Below, one piece after another: positions 1 to 8,116 of a stretch of 64,000 nt of DNA. Origin of the DNA: Rhodobacter sp. (GTDB taxonomy: Bacteria; Pseudomonadota; Alphaproteobacteria; Rhodobacterales; Rhodobacteraceae). The notes beneath the pieces are model-generated. The model had not been told where the DNA came from. It saw only the letters and a program-made list of their open reading frames with translations, and made no database searches. The position numbers were made by a program, and so were the translations under genes. The DNA lies in NCBI GenBank assembly GCA_027484985.1, contig JAIXRW010000016.1, positions 1 through 64,000 of the forward strand, read 5' to 3'. The stretch's first letter is position 1. Each line of letters opens with the position of its first letter.

Positions 1-210
1 GTCGATGGTGGAAAAGTCGATCTCGTCGATCTTGACCAGCTTCGGCAGGGCCAGATGGCGCAGGAAGGGAAACACCTCGGCCATCTCCATCCCCGCCTTG
101 CGGTCGGCCGACAGCGCGGTGATCCGCAACCCCGGATGGGTGGCGATCAGACGGACAAGTTCGGCCCCCGTATAGCCGGAAGCCCCGAGGATGGCGACGG
201 ATGCGGTCAT
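1..210 (-). CDS. argC: N-acetyl-gamma-glutamyl-phosphate reductase, N-terminal 70 residues (cut by window edge)
   Basis: This is the amino end of ArgC, the NADPH-dependent reductase of the third step of arginine biosynthesis in the cytoplasm. The visible peptide starts [20 protein letters not shown], which carries the GASGYTG dinucleotide-binding loop typical of the family, followed by a LIATHPG stretch and [10 protein letters not shown]. The ATG at 210-208 is the only sensible start because the loop lies right after it. The gene runs off the left edge, so the catalytic cysteine region cannot be checked. It is transcribed leftwards, as are brnA and murI, but a gap of about 60 bases separates it from brnA. 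Confidence 0.9.
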   Translation of the reverse strand, partial: MTASVAILGASGYTGAELVRLIATHPGLRITALSADRKAGMEMAEVFPFLRHLALPKLVKIDEIDFSTID

Positions 211-270
211 GGATGCCCCCTGTGCTGGATGGGGATGTGATGGGGGAAAAGGGGGGTAAGGGCAAGGGGG

Positions 271-549
271 CTACAGCCCCGCCGCCCGCCGCAAGGCATC
301 ATTGATGCGTGACTGCCAACCCGGCCCGCCCGCCTTGAACGCGGCCAGAACATCGGGGTCAAGGCGGATGGTGGTGGAAACCTTCGGGTTCATCTCCTTC
401 GGCCGCCCGCGCTGCACCTTGGCCTTGGCGAATTGCTCGACCCAATAGGGGGTGGAAAGATCCGGGATGTCATCATCCGGCAGGGAAGCCGGATCATCAT
501 CCCCCAGCGGATCGGAGGGCAGCGGAGTATCGGGCGATTTCACGGGCAT
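271..549 (-). CDS. brnA: BrnA-like antitoxin
   Basis: A 92-residue protein whose C-terminal part (about residues 50-92) reads STTIRLDPDVLAAFKAGG and then GWQSRINDALRRA. This is the ribbon-helix-helix pattern of BrnA antitoxins, which bind the operator and neutralise the RNase-like BrnT toxin. The acidic N-terminal half (many D, P and E) would be the toxin-binding part. The start codon lies inside the end of the upstream brnT frame, an arrangement usual for brnTA. Because that toxin frame holds a stop codon, this antitoxin may now be an orphan or act only as a DNA-binding protein. The antitoxin frame itself is intact. Confidence 0.85.
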   Translation of the reverse strand: MPVKSPDTPLPSDPLGDDDPASLPDDDIPDLSTPYWVEQFAKAKVQRGRPKEMNPKVSTTIRLDPDVLAAFKAGGPGWQSRINDALRRAAGL

Positions 550-781
550 TTGCCTTCCTCATACTGATGACGCGGCAGGCTTCGCCACGCGGGGTCCAAG
601 CGATGATGGTCATGCGCTGCCGGAGGAAACCCACTGTCAGAAAGCGCGACTCGCCTTAGTCGAACCTGCGGTCTTCGGTCGTGACCGAGGGGCCTGCAAA
701 GACCCGTTCCGCCTCGGCCATGTCCAATCCGCGCAACGCCAAGGTTTCGGCGCGCTTGTCCGGATCATACTCTATCCGCAT
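497..781 (-). pseudogene. brnT: BrnT-like toxin gene interrupted by an in-frame TAA
   Basis: Reading leftwards from ATG at 781-779 gives MRIEYDPDKRAETLALRGLD and continues through AEAERVFAG and TEDRRFD, then hits TAA at 658-656 (codon 42). The same frame continues without a shift as GESRFLTVGFLRQRMTII, AWTPRGEACRVISMRKANAR, and stops at TGA 499-497. Together this is a complete BrnT (94 codons), including the RVISMRKANAREIARY signature. Intact family members usually carry a tyrosine between RxD and GE, so one base change from TAC or TAT to TAA explains the break. The frame overlaps brnA by about 50 bases. A sequencing error or stop readthrough cannot be ruled out from sequence alone. Confidence 0.85.
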
Positions 782-851
782 TTTCGTTACTACAATAAAT
801 GACGGTTCCCCGTCAGCTTGCAGCACGGATGGTTAATGGCGCGTTACGGGC

Positions 852-1664
852 TTACGCCCCCTCAAACACAACCCGTCTCCGCAGAAACTGCGTCGCCCGG
901 TCCGACACTGCCCTTGCGTCCCCTGTCGTAAGAAACTTCGACTCCCGCCCTGCCCCCAAAAACTCGGGCCGCCGTTGCAGGTAATCCGCCAGCGACTCGG
1001 CCACGAGGTTCGCTTGGGAATAGACCTTGACCCCCTGCCCCAGCGCCTCTTGGAACACCTTTTCCATCAGGGGATAGTGGGTGCAGCCGAGGATGGCGGC
1101 CTCGGGGGCGGGCATCCGCCGCTTCAAGGCCTCGACATGGGACCGCACCAGCGCCTCGGCCAATATCTCGTCGCCCTGTTCGATGGCATCGACCACGCCG
1201 CCGCAGGGTTGGGCTTCGACATCGACGCCGATGGCGCGGTAGGCCAGTTCGCGCTGGAAGGCGCGGGATGCCACCGTGGCGGGGGTGGCGAACAGGGCCA
1301 CATGTTTCACCGCCACCTCGCGCGGGGGGGAATTGTCGCCCCATTGCCGTTCGGTCAGCGCCTCGATCAGCGGGACGAACACGCCCAGCACGCGCTTGTT
1401 GGGCGGCACCCATGTTTCCTGCATCCGTTTCAGCGCGGCGGCCGAGGCGGTGTTGCAGGCCAGGATCACCAGATCGCAGCCTTCGGCCCAAAGCCGTTCG
1501 GTCGCGGCGCAGGTCAGGTTGAAGATGTCATCATGCGTCCGCACGCCATAGGGCGCATGGGCATTGTCACCGAAATAGACGAAGGGCACATCGGGCAGGC
1601 GGCGCGTCACGGCGTCAAGCACTGTCAGCCCGCCCAGACCGCTGTCGAAAACCCCTACCGCCAT
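852..1664 (-). CDS. murI: Glutamate racemase
   Basis: MurI interconverts L- and D-glutamate without a cofactor and supplies D-Glu for peptidoglycan. The 270-residue protein has the FDSGLGG loop at residues 6-12, the [11 protein letters not shown] segment near 30-40, the first catalytic cysteine in ACNTAS (Cys70) and the second in GCTHYP (Cys194). I chose the ATG at 1664 because it begins [12 protein letters not shown] and follows a GGGGCAGGGGG purine-rich ribosome site; a longer frame upstream lacks family similarity. It stands alone, with the LysR gene divergently oriented about 230 bases away. Confidence 0.95.
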   Translation of the reverse strand: MAVGVFDSGLGGLTVLDAVTRRLPDVPFVYFGDNAHAPYGVRTHDDIFNLTCAATERLWAEGCDLVILACNTASAAALKRMQETWVPPNKRVLGVFVPLIEALTERQWGDNSPPREVAVKHVALFATPATVASRAFQRELAYRAIGVDVEAQPCGGVVDAIEQGDEILAEALVRSHVEALKRRMPAPEAAILGCTHYPLMEKVFQEALGQGVKVYSQANLVAESLADYLQRRPEFLGAGRESKFLTTGDARAVSDRATQFLRRRVVFEGA

Positions 1665-1821
1665 CGCTGCCCCCTGCCCCGCTGGCCGGGGCGCTGTTGT
1701 GATGGCGCGATCATAGGCCGATTGCGCCGCGCGTGAAAGCGGGGAACGCCCCGAAACGGGCGCAGGTGATGCGCCGATGCACAATCTGGGGGCGAACATG
1801 CTTTTGTCCGCCCTGCCGACC

Positions 1822-1857
1822 TATGCAGTGTTTACATGGCAGCTATACTGCCTACAT
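1822..1857. promoter_or_regulatory. Candidate LysR-type operator upstream of the LysR gene
   Basis: About 35-70 bases before the regulator start lies TATGCAGT (1822-1829) followed by the inverted repeat GGCAG-CTATA-CTGCC. The spacing and the short imperfect dyads suit an autoregulatory LysR box. The same 8-mer occurs inverted (ACTGCATA, 2818-2825) in front of the small-RNA candidate downstream of the gene. This is inference from sequence only. Confidence 0.4.
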
Positions 1858-1891
1858 GGGGACCAGATGGCGGGACGGAAGGACGGAACCG

Positions 1892-2791
1892 ATGTCGATG
1901 GACTGGGACAAGCTGCGGATTTTCCACGCGGTGGCTGACAAGGGGTCGCTCACCCATGCGGGCGATGTGCTGCACCTGTCGCAATCGGCCGTCAGCCGCC
2001 AGATCCGCGCGCTTGAGGAAAGCCTGAACGTTACCCTGTTTCACCGCCATGCCCGCGGGCTGATCCTGACCGAACAGGGCGAGTTGCTGTTTGACGCCAC
2101 CCAGCAGATGGTCAAGCGGCTGGATGCCACCGCCGCCCGCATCCGCGACAGCGAGGACGAGGTGTTCGGAGAGTTGCGCGTAACCACGACCACGGGCTTT
2201 GGCACGCTGTGGCTGGCCCCGCGCCTGCATACGCTTTACAACAAATATCCCGGTCTCAAGATCGACCTGATGCTGGAAGAACGCGTGCTCGACCTGCCCA
2301 TGCGCGAGGCGGATGTGGCGATCCGCATGAAGGAACCGTCACAGGCCGACCTGATCCGCAAGCGGTTGATGAACATCAAGATGCGGCTTTACGCGACACC
2401 GGAATATCTGGCGCAGAACGGCACGCCCGCCACCATGGCGGAATTCCACAGCCACCGCCTGATCTGCCAGCACCCCGGCACGGCGCAGGTGGCGGCGGGC
2501 GCGCAGCTGGTGCAGCAGCTGATGGCCAATGACATCCCCTCGATGCTGACGGTGAACAACTATTTCGGCGTGTTGCAGGGGGTGATCAACCATATCGGCA
2601 TCGGCGTGCTGCCCGATTACATCACCGAGGACCTGCCCCATCTGGTGCGGGTGCTGCCCGATGTAGAAAGCGGCGAAGTGCCGGTGTTTCTGGCCTATCC
2701 CGAAGAGCTGCGCCATTCGAAACGGGTCGCGGCCTTCCGCGAGTTCGTGACCGAAGAAATCTTCAAGTACCGCAAGCGCGAGCAAAGCTAG
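1892..2791 (+). CDS. LysR-family transcriptional regulator
   Basis: A 299-residue LysR-type regulator. The N-terminal winged helix-turn-helix covers about residues 1-62 (MDWDKLRIFHAVADKGSLTH, then LSQSAVSRQIRALEE), and the effector-binding domain fills the rest (PGLKIDLMLEE, then GIGVLPDYITED). I prefer ATG 1892, or ATG 1898, which gives the usual MDWDKLRIF start, because GGACGGAA precedes it; the longer frame upstream runs through the operator-like repeats. The effector and targets are unknown. Its immediate downstream neighbour is a small-RNA candidate preceded by a related motif, which is a plausible target. Confidence 0.92.
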   Translation: MSMDWDKLRIFHAVADKGSLTHAGDVLHLSQSAVSRQIRALEESLNVTLFHRHARGLILTEQGELLFDATQQMVKRLDATAARIRDSEDEVFGELRVTTTTGFGTLWLAPRLHTLYNKYPGLKIDLMLEERVLDLPMREADVAIRMKEPSQADLIRKRLMNIKMRLYATPEYLAQNGTPATMAEFHSHRLICQHPGTAQVAAGAQLVQQLMANDIPSMLTVNNYFGVLQGVINHIGIGVLPDYITEDLPHLVRVLPDVESGEVPVFLAYPEELRHSKRVAAFREFVTEEIFKYRKREQS

Positions 2792-2857
2792 GAAAAGGTT
2801 TCCACAGCCATGCGGAAACTGCATAACGGCAATGCCGCAGGTGCAGCATAGTTTCCC

Positions 2858-2886
2858 TTGCAGGCATGGCGACCACCGCCTAAATC
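2858..2886 (+). promoter_or_regulatory. Candidate sigma-70 promoter of the small RNA
   Basis: TTGCAG (2858-2863), a 17-base spacer, then TAAATC (2881-2886). The TTG core with a degenerate remainder is acceptable for housekeeping promoters of this bacterial group. It would start a transcript near 2893, just before the first stem of the predicted small RNA. Confidence 0.45.
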
Positions 2887-2892
2887 CAACGG

Positions 2893-2973
2893 CGAAGCGG
2901 CGATTGAGTTTCTCTTGCTGCTTCATACCTCCCTGTTGGACTTCGGCCGAGCTTTTGCTCGGCCTTTTTTTTG
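2893..2973 (+). ncRNA. Candidate small regulatory RNA of about 80 nt with an anti-Shine-Dalgarno stretch
   Basis: Between the LysR gene and the convergent sigma-factor gene lies a region with full small-RNA architecture. A 5' stem pairs GAAGCGGC (2894-2901) with GCTGCTTC (2917-2924), with one G-U pair. An unpaired linker contains CCTCCCT (2928-2934), which could pair with ribosome-binding sites. A strong Rho-independent terminator ends the unit at about 2945-2973. A promoter-like pair sits directly upstream. No reading frame explains the region. I do not recognise the RNA family by name, so the call rests on structure. Confidence 0.55.
2945..2973 (+). terminator. Rho-independent terminator
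   Basis: GGCCGAGC, a TTTT loop, GCTCGGCC and then eight T residues followed by GTTTTT. It is a perfect 8-bp stem with a long T tract and would end both the small-RNA candidate and readthrough from the LysR gene. Confidence 0.9.
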
Positions 2974-3002
2974 TTTTTCGCAGAAAACCGCAGGTCTGCC
3001 CG

Positions 3003-4232
3003 TCAAACAGGCAGCGCAGCACGGCTGCGGCGCAGAAACGCGGCATCTTGCGGATTGGCGGCACCGGCGATGGCACGGTCATAGGCGCGGCGGGCCTCGG
3101 CCTGTCGGCCCAACCGCGCCAGCAGCGCGGCCTTGGCCGCGTGATAGGGCTGATAGTCCGACAGGTCGGCCTCTAGCGCCTCGACCAAATCCAGGGCGCG
3201 CTGCGGCTGGCCGGATTCCGACAGCGCCACGGCGCGGTTCAGCGCCACCACGGCTGTTGGTTCGAACTGCAACAGCACATCATACAGGGCGGCAATCTGT
3301 GGCCAGTCGGGCCCCGCTTCGGCCATCTGGCAATCGGCAATCGCGGCCTTTATCTGGAACGGGCCGGGGCGGCGGCGGGCAAAGGCGGTTTGCAACAGCG
3401 CCCGCCCTTCGGCGATGGCGTCATGGTCCCACTGGGACCGGTCTTGCACGGCGGGTGGCACGGTTGCGCCCCCGGCATCGATGCGGGCCGCGCGGCGGGC
3501 ATGGGTCAGGCGCATCAGCGCAAGGATGCCTTCCACCTCGGGTTCTGCGGGGCGCAGCGACAGGATCAGACGGGCCAGAAAAATCGCCTCGGCCGCCAGA
3601 TCGCGGGGCTCGGCCGGTCCAACGGCATAGCCGGTGGTGAAGATCAGATAGACCGTGGCCAGCACCGCCGAAAGACGGCTGTTCCAGTCATCGGGGCCGG
3701 GCACGGCATAGGGAATACCCGCCTGCGCGATCTTGGCCTTGGCGCGGCTGATGCGCTGGCCCATGGCCACGTCGGTATCGAGAAAGGCGCGGGCGATTTC
3801 GGGCGTGGTCAGCCCGCAAACCGACCGCAAGGTCAATGCGACCTGCGATTTGGGTTCCAGCGCGGGGTGGCAGCAGGTGAAGATCAGGCGCAACCGTTCA
3901 TCGGGGATGGCGACATCCTCGGTCTCGGCGGCTTCTTCGCGGGCAAGGCGGGCAAGGCTTTCGGTATTGCGCGTCTCGCGGGTCGCTCCGCGCAGCCGGT
4001 CGATGGCCTTGCGATAGGCGACCCGCAGCAGCCAGTTCTGCGGAAGATCGGGCAGCCCCGCCCTGCCCCAATGCGACAGGGCGGAAATCGCAGCCTCTTG
4101 CAGGCAATCCTCGGCCAGTTGGAAATCGCGCAGTTGCGCGATCAGCGCGGCAAGAAGCCGCCCCCGATGATCGCGCATCACGGCCTCGACGGCGCGGGTT
4201 GCGGCGATGGCGGCGGGGGCGGCTTGCGCCAT
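3003..4232 (-). CDS. ECF-type RNA polymerase sigma factor with C-terminal extension (ECF42-like, DUF6596)
   Basis: A 409-residue sigma factor, about twice the length of a plain ECF. Region 2 lies in roughly residues 12-75 (RLLAALIAQLRDFQLAEDCL, then WGRAGLPDLPQNWLLRVA) and region 4 at about 120-175 (RLIFTCCHPALE, then GLTTPEIARAFLDTDVAMGQ). A long C-terminal part follows with HARRAAR and TPR-like helices (EPTAVVALNRAVALSESGQP). This architecture plus the adjacent DGPF-family gene defines the ECF42 group. The start lies three bases after the DGPF gene stop, so the two are translated from one message. No anti-sigma gene is present, which fits control through the C-terminal extension. Confidence 0.9.
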   Translation of the reverse strand: MAQAAPAAIAATRAVEAVMRDHRGRLLAALIAQLRDFQLAEDCLQEAAISALSHWGRAGLPDLPQNWLLRVAYRKAIDRLRGATRETRNTESLARLAREEAAETEDVAIPDERLRLIFTCCHPALEPKSQVALTLRSVCGLTTPEIARAFLDTDVAMGQRISRAKAKIAQAGIPYAVPGPDDWNSRLSAVLATVYLIFTTGYAVGPAEPRDLAAEAIFLARLILSLRPAEPEVEGILALMRLTHARRAARIDAGGATVPPAVQDRSQWDHDAIAEGRALLQTAFARRRPGPFQIKAAIADCQMAEAGPDWPQIAALYDVLLQFEPTAVVALNRAVALSESGQPQRALDLVEALEADLSDYQPYHAAKAALLARLGRQAEARRAYDRAIAGAANPQDAAFLRRSRAALPV

Positions 4233-4235
4233 TGG

Positions 4236-4598
4236 TCAGTGACCTTCGGGGTTGTAGTTCATCAGCGGTCTGACCTCGATCGTGCCATAGTCCGCGGCGG
4301 GAACCAGCGCGGCATAGCGCAGGGCGGCGTCAAGGTCGGGCACGTCGATCAGGTAATAGCCGCCCAGATGTTCGCGCGTTTCGGCAAAGGGCCCGTCCAT
4401 CGTTTCGACCTTGCCGTTGCGGGTGCGCAAAGAGGTGGCGGTCTCGACGCGCTGCAAGGCCTCGCCGCCCCGCATGACGCCATCGGCCTTTAGCTTTTCG
4501 TTCAGGGCGAAGTATCCCCCCATCATCTTGTCGAATTCCGGCGTGCCGTAGGTGGGTTCCTTGGACGGGTCGCTGTAAATCAGGATCATGTAGTTCAT
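4236..4598 (-). CDS. YCII-related DGPF-family protein, partner of ECF42 sigma factor
   Basis: A 120-residue protein beginning MNYMILIYSDPSKEPTYGTP and containing the family signature DGPFAETREHLGGYYLIDVP near residues 70-90. DGPF/YCII proteins have a ferredoxin-like dimeric alpha/beta-barrel fold, and their chemical role is unknown. In many bacteria they are encoded beside, and transcribed by, an ECF42 sigma factor, and that is the arrangement here. The ATG at 4598 is chosen because the fold begins at once; the very long frame upstream is antisense to purL. An ECF42-like promoter lies 50-76 bases before the start. Confidence 0.92.
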   Translation of the reverse strand: MNYMILIYSDPSKEPTYGTPEFDKMMGGYFALNEKLKADGVMRGGEALQRVETATSLRTRNGKVETMDGPFAETREHLGGYYLIDVPDLDAALRYAALVPAADYGTIEVRPLMNYNPEGH

Positions 4599-4647
4599 CG
4601 CTTGGTTCCTTGTTGGGTTTGCAGTTAGCAGGCTTTCGTGACCCAAG

Positions 4648-4674
4648 GACGCCCGCCCTGTGCCGATTTCGACA
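4648..4674 (-). promoter_or_regulatory. Predicted ECF42-dependent promoter
   Basis: On the minus strand TGTCGAA (4674-4668) is followed after 16 bases by CGTC (4651-4648). These match the elements I recall for ECF42 targets, TGTCGA at -35 and CGA/TC at -10. The position, 50-76 bases before the DGPF start, is right for autoregulation of the two-gene unit. Confidence 0.65.
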
Positions 4675-4784
4675 TGGATGCAGGATTTTTCCAAAAGATT
4701 TTTTCGCCAGCGGCGGCGCGCCGGTTTGCCCTTGCGCCACCTTTCCCTTATGAGGCGGGAAAAGTTGCCAAAGGGATGCCCAGC

Positions 4785-6938
4785 ATGACCGAACCCGCAA
4801 TCACGCCCGACCTGATCGCATCCCACGGGCTGAAGCCCGACGAGTACCAGCGCATCCTTGAAATCATCGGGCGCGAACCGACCTTTACCGAGCTTGGCAT
4901 CTTCAGCGCGATGTGGAACGAGCATTGTTCCTATAAATCGTCGAAGAAATGGTTGCGGACGCTGCCCACCACCGGCCCGCAGGTGATTTGCGGCCCGGGC
5001 GAGAATGCGGGCGTGGTCGATATCGGGGATGGGCAGGCGGTCATCTTCAAGATGGAAAGCCACAACCACCCCAGCTATATCGAACCGCATCAGGGCGCGG
5101 CCACGGGTGTGGGCGGCATTTTGCGCGATGTATTCACCATGGGCGCACGGCCCATCGCGGCGATGAACGCGCTGTCCTTCGGCGTGCCGGACCATCCGAA
5201 AACCGCGCATCTGGTCAAGGGCGTGGTGGAAGGTGTGGGGAGTTATGGCAACGCCTTTGGCGTGCCCACCGTGGGCGGCGAGGTGCGCTTTCACCGCAGC
5301 TATAACGGCAACTGCCTTGTGAACGCCTTTGCCGCCGGATTGGCGGATGCGGACAAGATCTTTTACTCGGTCGCCAGCGGCGTGGGCATGCCGGTCGTTT
5401 ACCTTGGCGCGAAAACGGGGCGCGATGGCGTGGGCGGGGCCACCATGGCAAGCGCCGAGTTCGACGACACGATCGAGGAAAAGCGCCCCACCGTTCAGGT
5501 CGGCGACCCCTTTACCGAAAAGCGCCTGCTGGAAGCCTGCCTTGAGTTGATGGCTTCGGGTGCGGTGATTTCCATTCAGGACATGGGTGCTGCTGGCCTG
5601 ACCTGTTCGGCGGTCGAGATGGGCGACAAGGGCGGCTTGGGCATCCGGCTGCAACTCGACCATGTTCCGCAGCGCGAGGCGAACATGACCGCCTATGAAA
5701 TGATGCTGTCGGAAAGCCAGGAGCGGATGCTCATGGTGCTGAAACCGGAACTTGAGGATGTGGCGCGGGCGATCTTTGTCAAATGGGACCTCGATTTCGC
5801 CATTGTGGGCGAGACGATCCCCGAAGATCGCTTCCTGATTATGCACGGGGAGAAGATCAAGGCCGATCTGCCCTTGTCGAAACTGTCGTCCAGCGCGCCG
5901 GAATATGACCGGCCTTGGGTGGAAACGCCGAAAGCCGCGCCCTTGGGCGATGTGCCTGCCATCACCCCCATCGCGGGGCTGCGCGCGCTGATCGGTTCGC
6001 CCTCATACGCGCACAAGGCGTGGGTCTATGAACAATATGACAGCATGGTCATGGGCGATACCGTCATCGCCCCCGGTGCGGGCGCGGGTGTGGTGCGGGT
6101 GCATGGCACGGGCAAGGCGCTGGCCTTCACCAGCGATGTGACGCCGCGCTATGTAAAGGCCAACCCGTTCGAGGGCGGCAAGCAGGCCGTGGCGGAAGCC
6201 TATCGCAACCTGACCGCGGTGGGGGCAAAGCCGCTTGCCACGACCGACAACCTGAATTTCGGCAACCCCGAAAAGCCCGAGATCATGGGGCAATTCGTGG
6301 GGGCCATCAAAGGCATCGGCGCTGCGGTTGCAGCACTCGACATGCCGATCGTGTCGGGCAACGTATCGCTTTACAACGAAACCGACGGATCGGGCATCCT
6401 GCCCACGCCCACCATCGGCGCTGTGGGCATCCTGTCCAGCCTTGACGATCTGATCGCGGGCCGCCCGCAGGCGGGCGATGCGGCGGTGGTGATCGGCGCG
6501 ACCGAGGGGCATTTGGGCCAATCGGCGGTGCTGGCCGAGATGTTCGGGATCGAGGCGGGCGATGCGCCTGCGGTCGATCTGGCGGCGGAAAAGCGCAATG
6601 GCGATTTCATCCGCGCCAACCGCAAGGCGTTGCGCGCCTGCACCGACCTTGGCGATGGCGGGCTGGCGCTGGCGGCATTCGAGATGGCCGAGGGCGCGGG
6701 GATGGGTGTTGCGCTTGACAGCGGTGATGCCGCCTTCCTGTTCGGGGAAGACCAGGCGCGGTACCTTGTCGCCACGGCCAATGCCGATGCGCTGCTGGCA
6801 GCGGCCAAGGCGGCAGGCGTTCCGGCAGCGGTGTTGGGCCGTTTCGGGGGCGATACGGTTTCCTTCGGTGGCGATGTGGCACCCCTGGCCGATCTGTCGA
6901 ACCTCTACCGCACGGCTTTTGCCAAGGCGGTGGCGTGA
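4785..6938 (+). CDS. purL: Phosphoribosylformylglycinamidine synthase subunit II
   Basis: The small-type PurL (717 residues) is the ATP-dependent synthetase subunit that, with PurQ and PurS, converts FGAR to FGAM in purine biosynthesis. Recognisable blocks include [50 protein letters not shown] and [21 protein letters not shown] chose ATG 4785, with AAGGG nine bases upstream; an ATG at 4776 touches that ribosome site and is less likely. The stop overlaps the GTG start of the following GNAT gene, so the pair is coupled. Confidence 0.96.
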   Translation: MTEPAITPDLIASHGLKPDEYQRILEIIGREPTFTELGIFSAMWNEHCSYKSSKKWLRTLPTTGPQVICGPGENAGVVDIGDGQAVIFKMESHNHPSYIEPHQGAATGVGGILRDVFTMGARPIAAMNALSFGVPDHPKTAHLVKGVVEGVGSYGNAFGVPTVGGEVRFHRSYNGNCLVNAFAAGLADADKIFYSVASGVGMPVVYLGAKTGRDGVGGATMASAEFDDTIEEKRPTVQVGDPFTEKRLLEACLELMASGAVISIQDMGAAGLTCSAVEMGDKGGLGIRLQLDHVPQREANMTAYEMMLSESQERMLMVLKPELEDVARAIFVKWDLDFAIVGETIPEDRFLIMHGEKIKADLPLSKLSSSAPEYDRPWVETPKAAPLGDVPAITPIAGLRALIGSPSYAHKAWVYEQYDSMVMGDTVIAPGAGAGVVRVHGTGKALAFTSDVTPRYVKANPFEGGKQAVAEAYRNLTAVGAKPLATTDNLNFGNPEKPEIMGQFVGAIKGIGAAVAALDMPIVSGNVSLYNETDGSGILPTPTIGAVGILSSLDDLIAGRPQAGDAAVVIGATEGHLGQSAVLAEMFGIEAGDAPAVDLAAEKRNGDFIRANRKALRACTDLGDGGLALAAFEMAEGAGMGVALDSGDAAFLFGEDQARYLVATANADALLAAAKAAGVPAAVLGRFGGDTVSFGGDVAPLADLSNLYRTAFAKAVA

Positions 6939-7432
6939 CCCTGCGCCCCGCCAGCCCTGACGATTTCGCCTTCATCCGGTCGCTGGCTATACGGCCGGAT
7001 TACGCGCCCTTCATCACCGACGAGGATGAAGCCGCCCTTGCCCGCTATCTGACCGACCCGACCTGCCGCCTGCTGGTCTGGGGCGACAGCGCCGGCTTTG
7101 CGCTGTTTTGCGAAATCGGCGATCCGTCAGGCCGCGTTGAACTGCGCCGTCTGGCGCTGGCCGAAACCGGCAAGGGGCAAGGCCGCGCCTTTGTGGGGGC
7201 GCTGGTCGATTACGGGTTTCGCGCTTTGGGCGCGCAAAAGCTATGGCTCGACGCCTCGGGCGAGAACCTGCGCGCCCAGCACCTTTACACCAATTGCGGC
7301 TTTACATTGGAGGGGCGCCTGCGCGACCACTGGTTCCGCCCCGTGCTTGGCCGCAATGTCGATGTGATGCTTTACGGGCTTCTGCGCGCCGAATGGCAAA
7401 GCACCCTTGCGGCCCCTGCCCCGCAGGCCTAA
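6935..7432 (+). CDS. GNAT-family N-acetyltransferase
   Basis: A 165-residue GNAT protein. The acetyl-CoA-binding region is at about residues 68-90 ([20 protein letters not shown]), followed by the motif near 100-125 ([20 protein letters not shown]). The C-terminal [11 protein letters not shown] resembles RimJ/RimL-like enzymes that modify amino groups of proteins or small molecules; the substrate cannot be told. The start is GTG at 6935, overlapping the purL stop in a GTGA arrangement. There is a short gap to the bolA-family gene, so purL, this gene, bolA and grxD may share a transcript. Confidence 0.85.
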   Translation: MTLRPASPDDFAFIRSLAIRPDYAPFITDEDEAALARYLTDPTCRLLVWGDSAGFALFCEIGDPSGRVELRRLALAETGKGQGRAFVGALVDYGFRALGAQKLWLDASGENLRAQHLYTNCGFTLEGRLRDHWFRPVLGRNVDVMLYGLLRAEWQSTLAAPAPQA

Positions 7433-7456
7433 ATCTTGGGGAAAATGGAGTGCCCC

Positions 7457-7693
7457 ATGGCGATCAATGCCACCGATATCGAAAACCTGATCCGTGCCAG
7501 CTTTCCCAACGCGAAGATTCGCGTCGATGGCGATGACGGGCAGCATTTCGCGGCGGAAGTGATCGACGACAGCTTCAAGGGCATGAACCGCGTCCAGCAG
7601 CAGCGGGCGGTTTATGCCGCGCTCAAGGGCAAGATGGATGGCGCGCATGGAGAGCTTCATGCGCTGGCGCTGACGACCAAGGCGCCGGAATGA
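7457..7693 (+). CDS. BolA-family protein
   Basis: A 78-residue BolA protein (MAINATDIENLIRASFPNAK, then KGMNRVQQQRAVYAALKGKM and HALALTTKAPE). BolA proteins pair with monothiol glutaredoxins to bind or pass on iron-sulphur clusters. The monothiol glutaredoxin gene follows after only 13 bases, so the two products probably form one complex. The likely start is ATG 7457, six bases after GGAG; an ATG at 7445 overlaps that ribosome site. Confidence 0.93.
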   Translation: MAINATDIENLIRASFPNAKIRVDGDDGQHFAAEVIDDSFKGMNRVQQQRAVYAALKGKMDGAHGELHALALTTKAPE

Positions 7694-7706
7694 AAGGAAC
7701 GGAAAG

Positions 7707-8066
7707 ATGAGCGCGACCGACCAAATCCGCGATACGATCGCAAAGAACGATGTGGTGCTGTTCATGAAGGGCACCAAGATGATGCCGCAATGCGGGTTCT
7801 CATCCCGCGTGGCGGGGGTGCTGAACTATATGGGCGTCGAATTTGCCGATGTGAACGTGCTGGCCGATGCCGAAATCCGCCAAGGCATCAAGGATTTCAG
7901 CGACTGGCCGACCATTCCGCAGCTTTACGTCAAGGGCGAGTTTGTCGGCGGCTGCGATATCGTCACCGAAATGACCCTGTCGGGCGAGCTTGACGCGCTG
8001 TTCGAAGCCAAGGGCGTGACCTTCGACAAGGACGCCGCCGAAAAGATCCGCGCCGCCAACGCCTGA
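7707..8066 (+). CDS. grxD: Monothiol glutaredoxin, Grx4 type
   Basis: A 119-residue monothiol glutaredoxin with the CGFS active site (Cys29-Ser32) preceded by VVLFMKGTKMMPQ, and later WPTIPQLYVKGEFVGGCDIV for glutathione binding. CGFS glutaredoxins carry a [2Fe-2S] cluster between two monomers or with BolA and act in cluster trafficking and iron sensing. It is the last gene of the purL-GNAT-bolA-grxD series, and a strong terminator follows 25 bases after its stop. Confidence 0.96.
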   Translation: MSATDQIRDTIAKNDVVLFMKGTKMMPQCGFSSRVAGVLNYMGVEFADVNVLADAEIRQGIKDFSDWPTIPQLYVKGEFVGGCDIVTEMTLSGELDALFEAKGVTFDKDAAEKIRAANA

Positions 8067-8090
8067 GCGCGGACGCATGGCGCAAGGAAA

Positions 8091-8113
8091 GGCCCGCTTC
8101 GGCGGGCTTTTTC
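8091..8113. terminator. Bidirectional Rho-independent terminator
   Basis: GGCCCGC, TTCG loop, GCGGGCTTTTT. It lies between grxD and the convergent ccdB-like gene and has T or A tracts usable on either strand, although the T tract is better for grxD. Confidence 0.85.
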
Positions 8114-8116
8114 GTT

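Noticed and set aside
4236-5846. A long minus-strand frame of more than 500 codons covering the start of purL
   Set aside because: Only its last 120 codons are the DGPF protein. The rest is antisense to purL, with no ribosome site or family signal, as is usual for GC-rich coding DNA.
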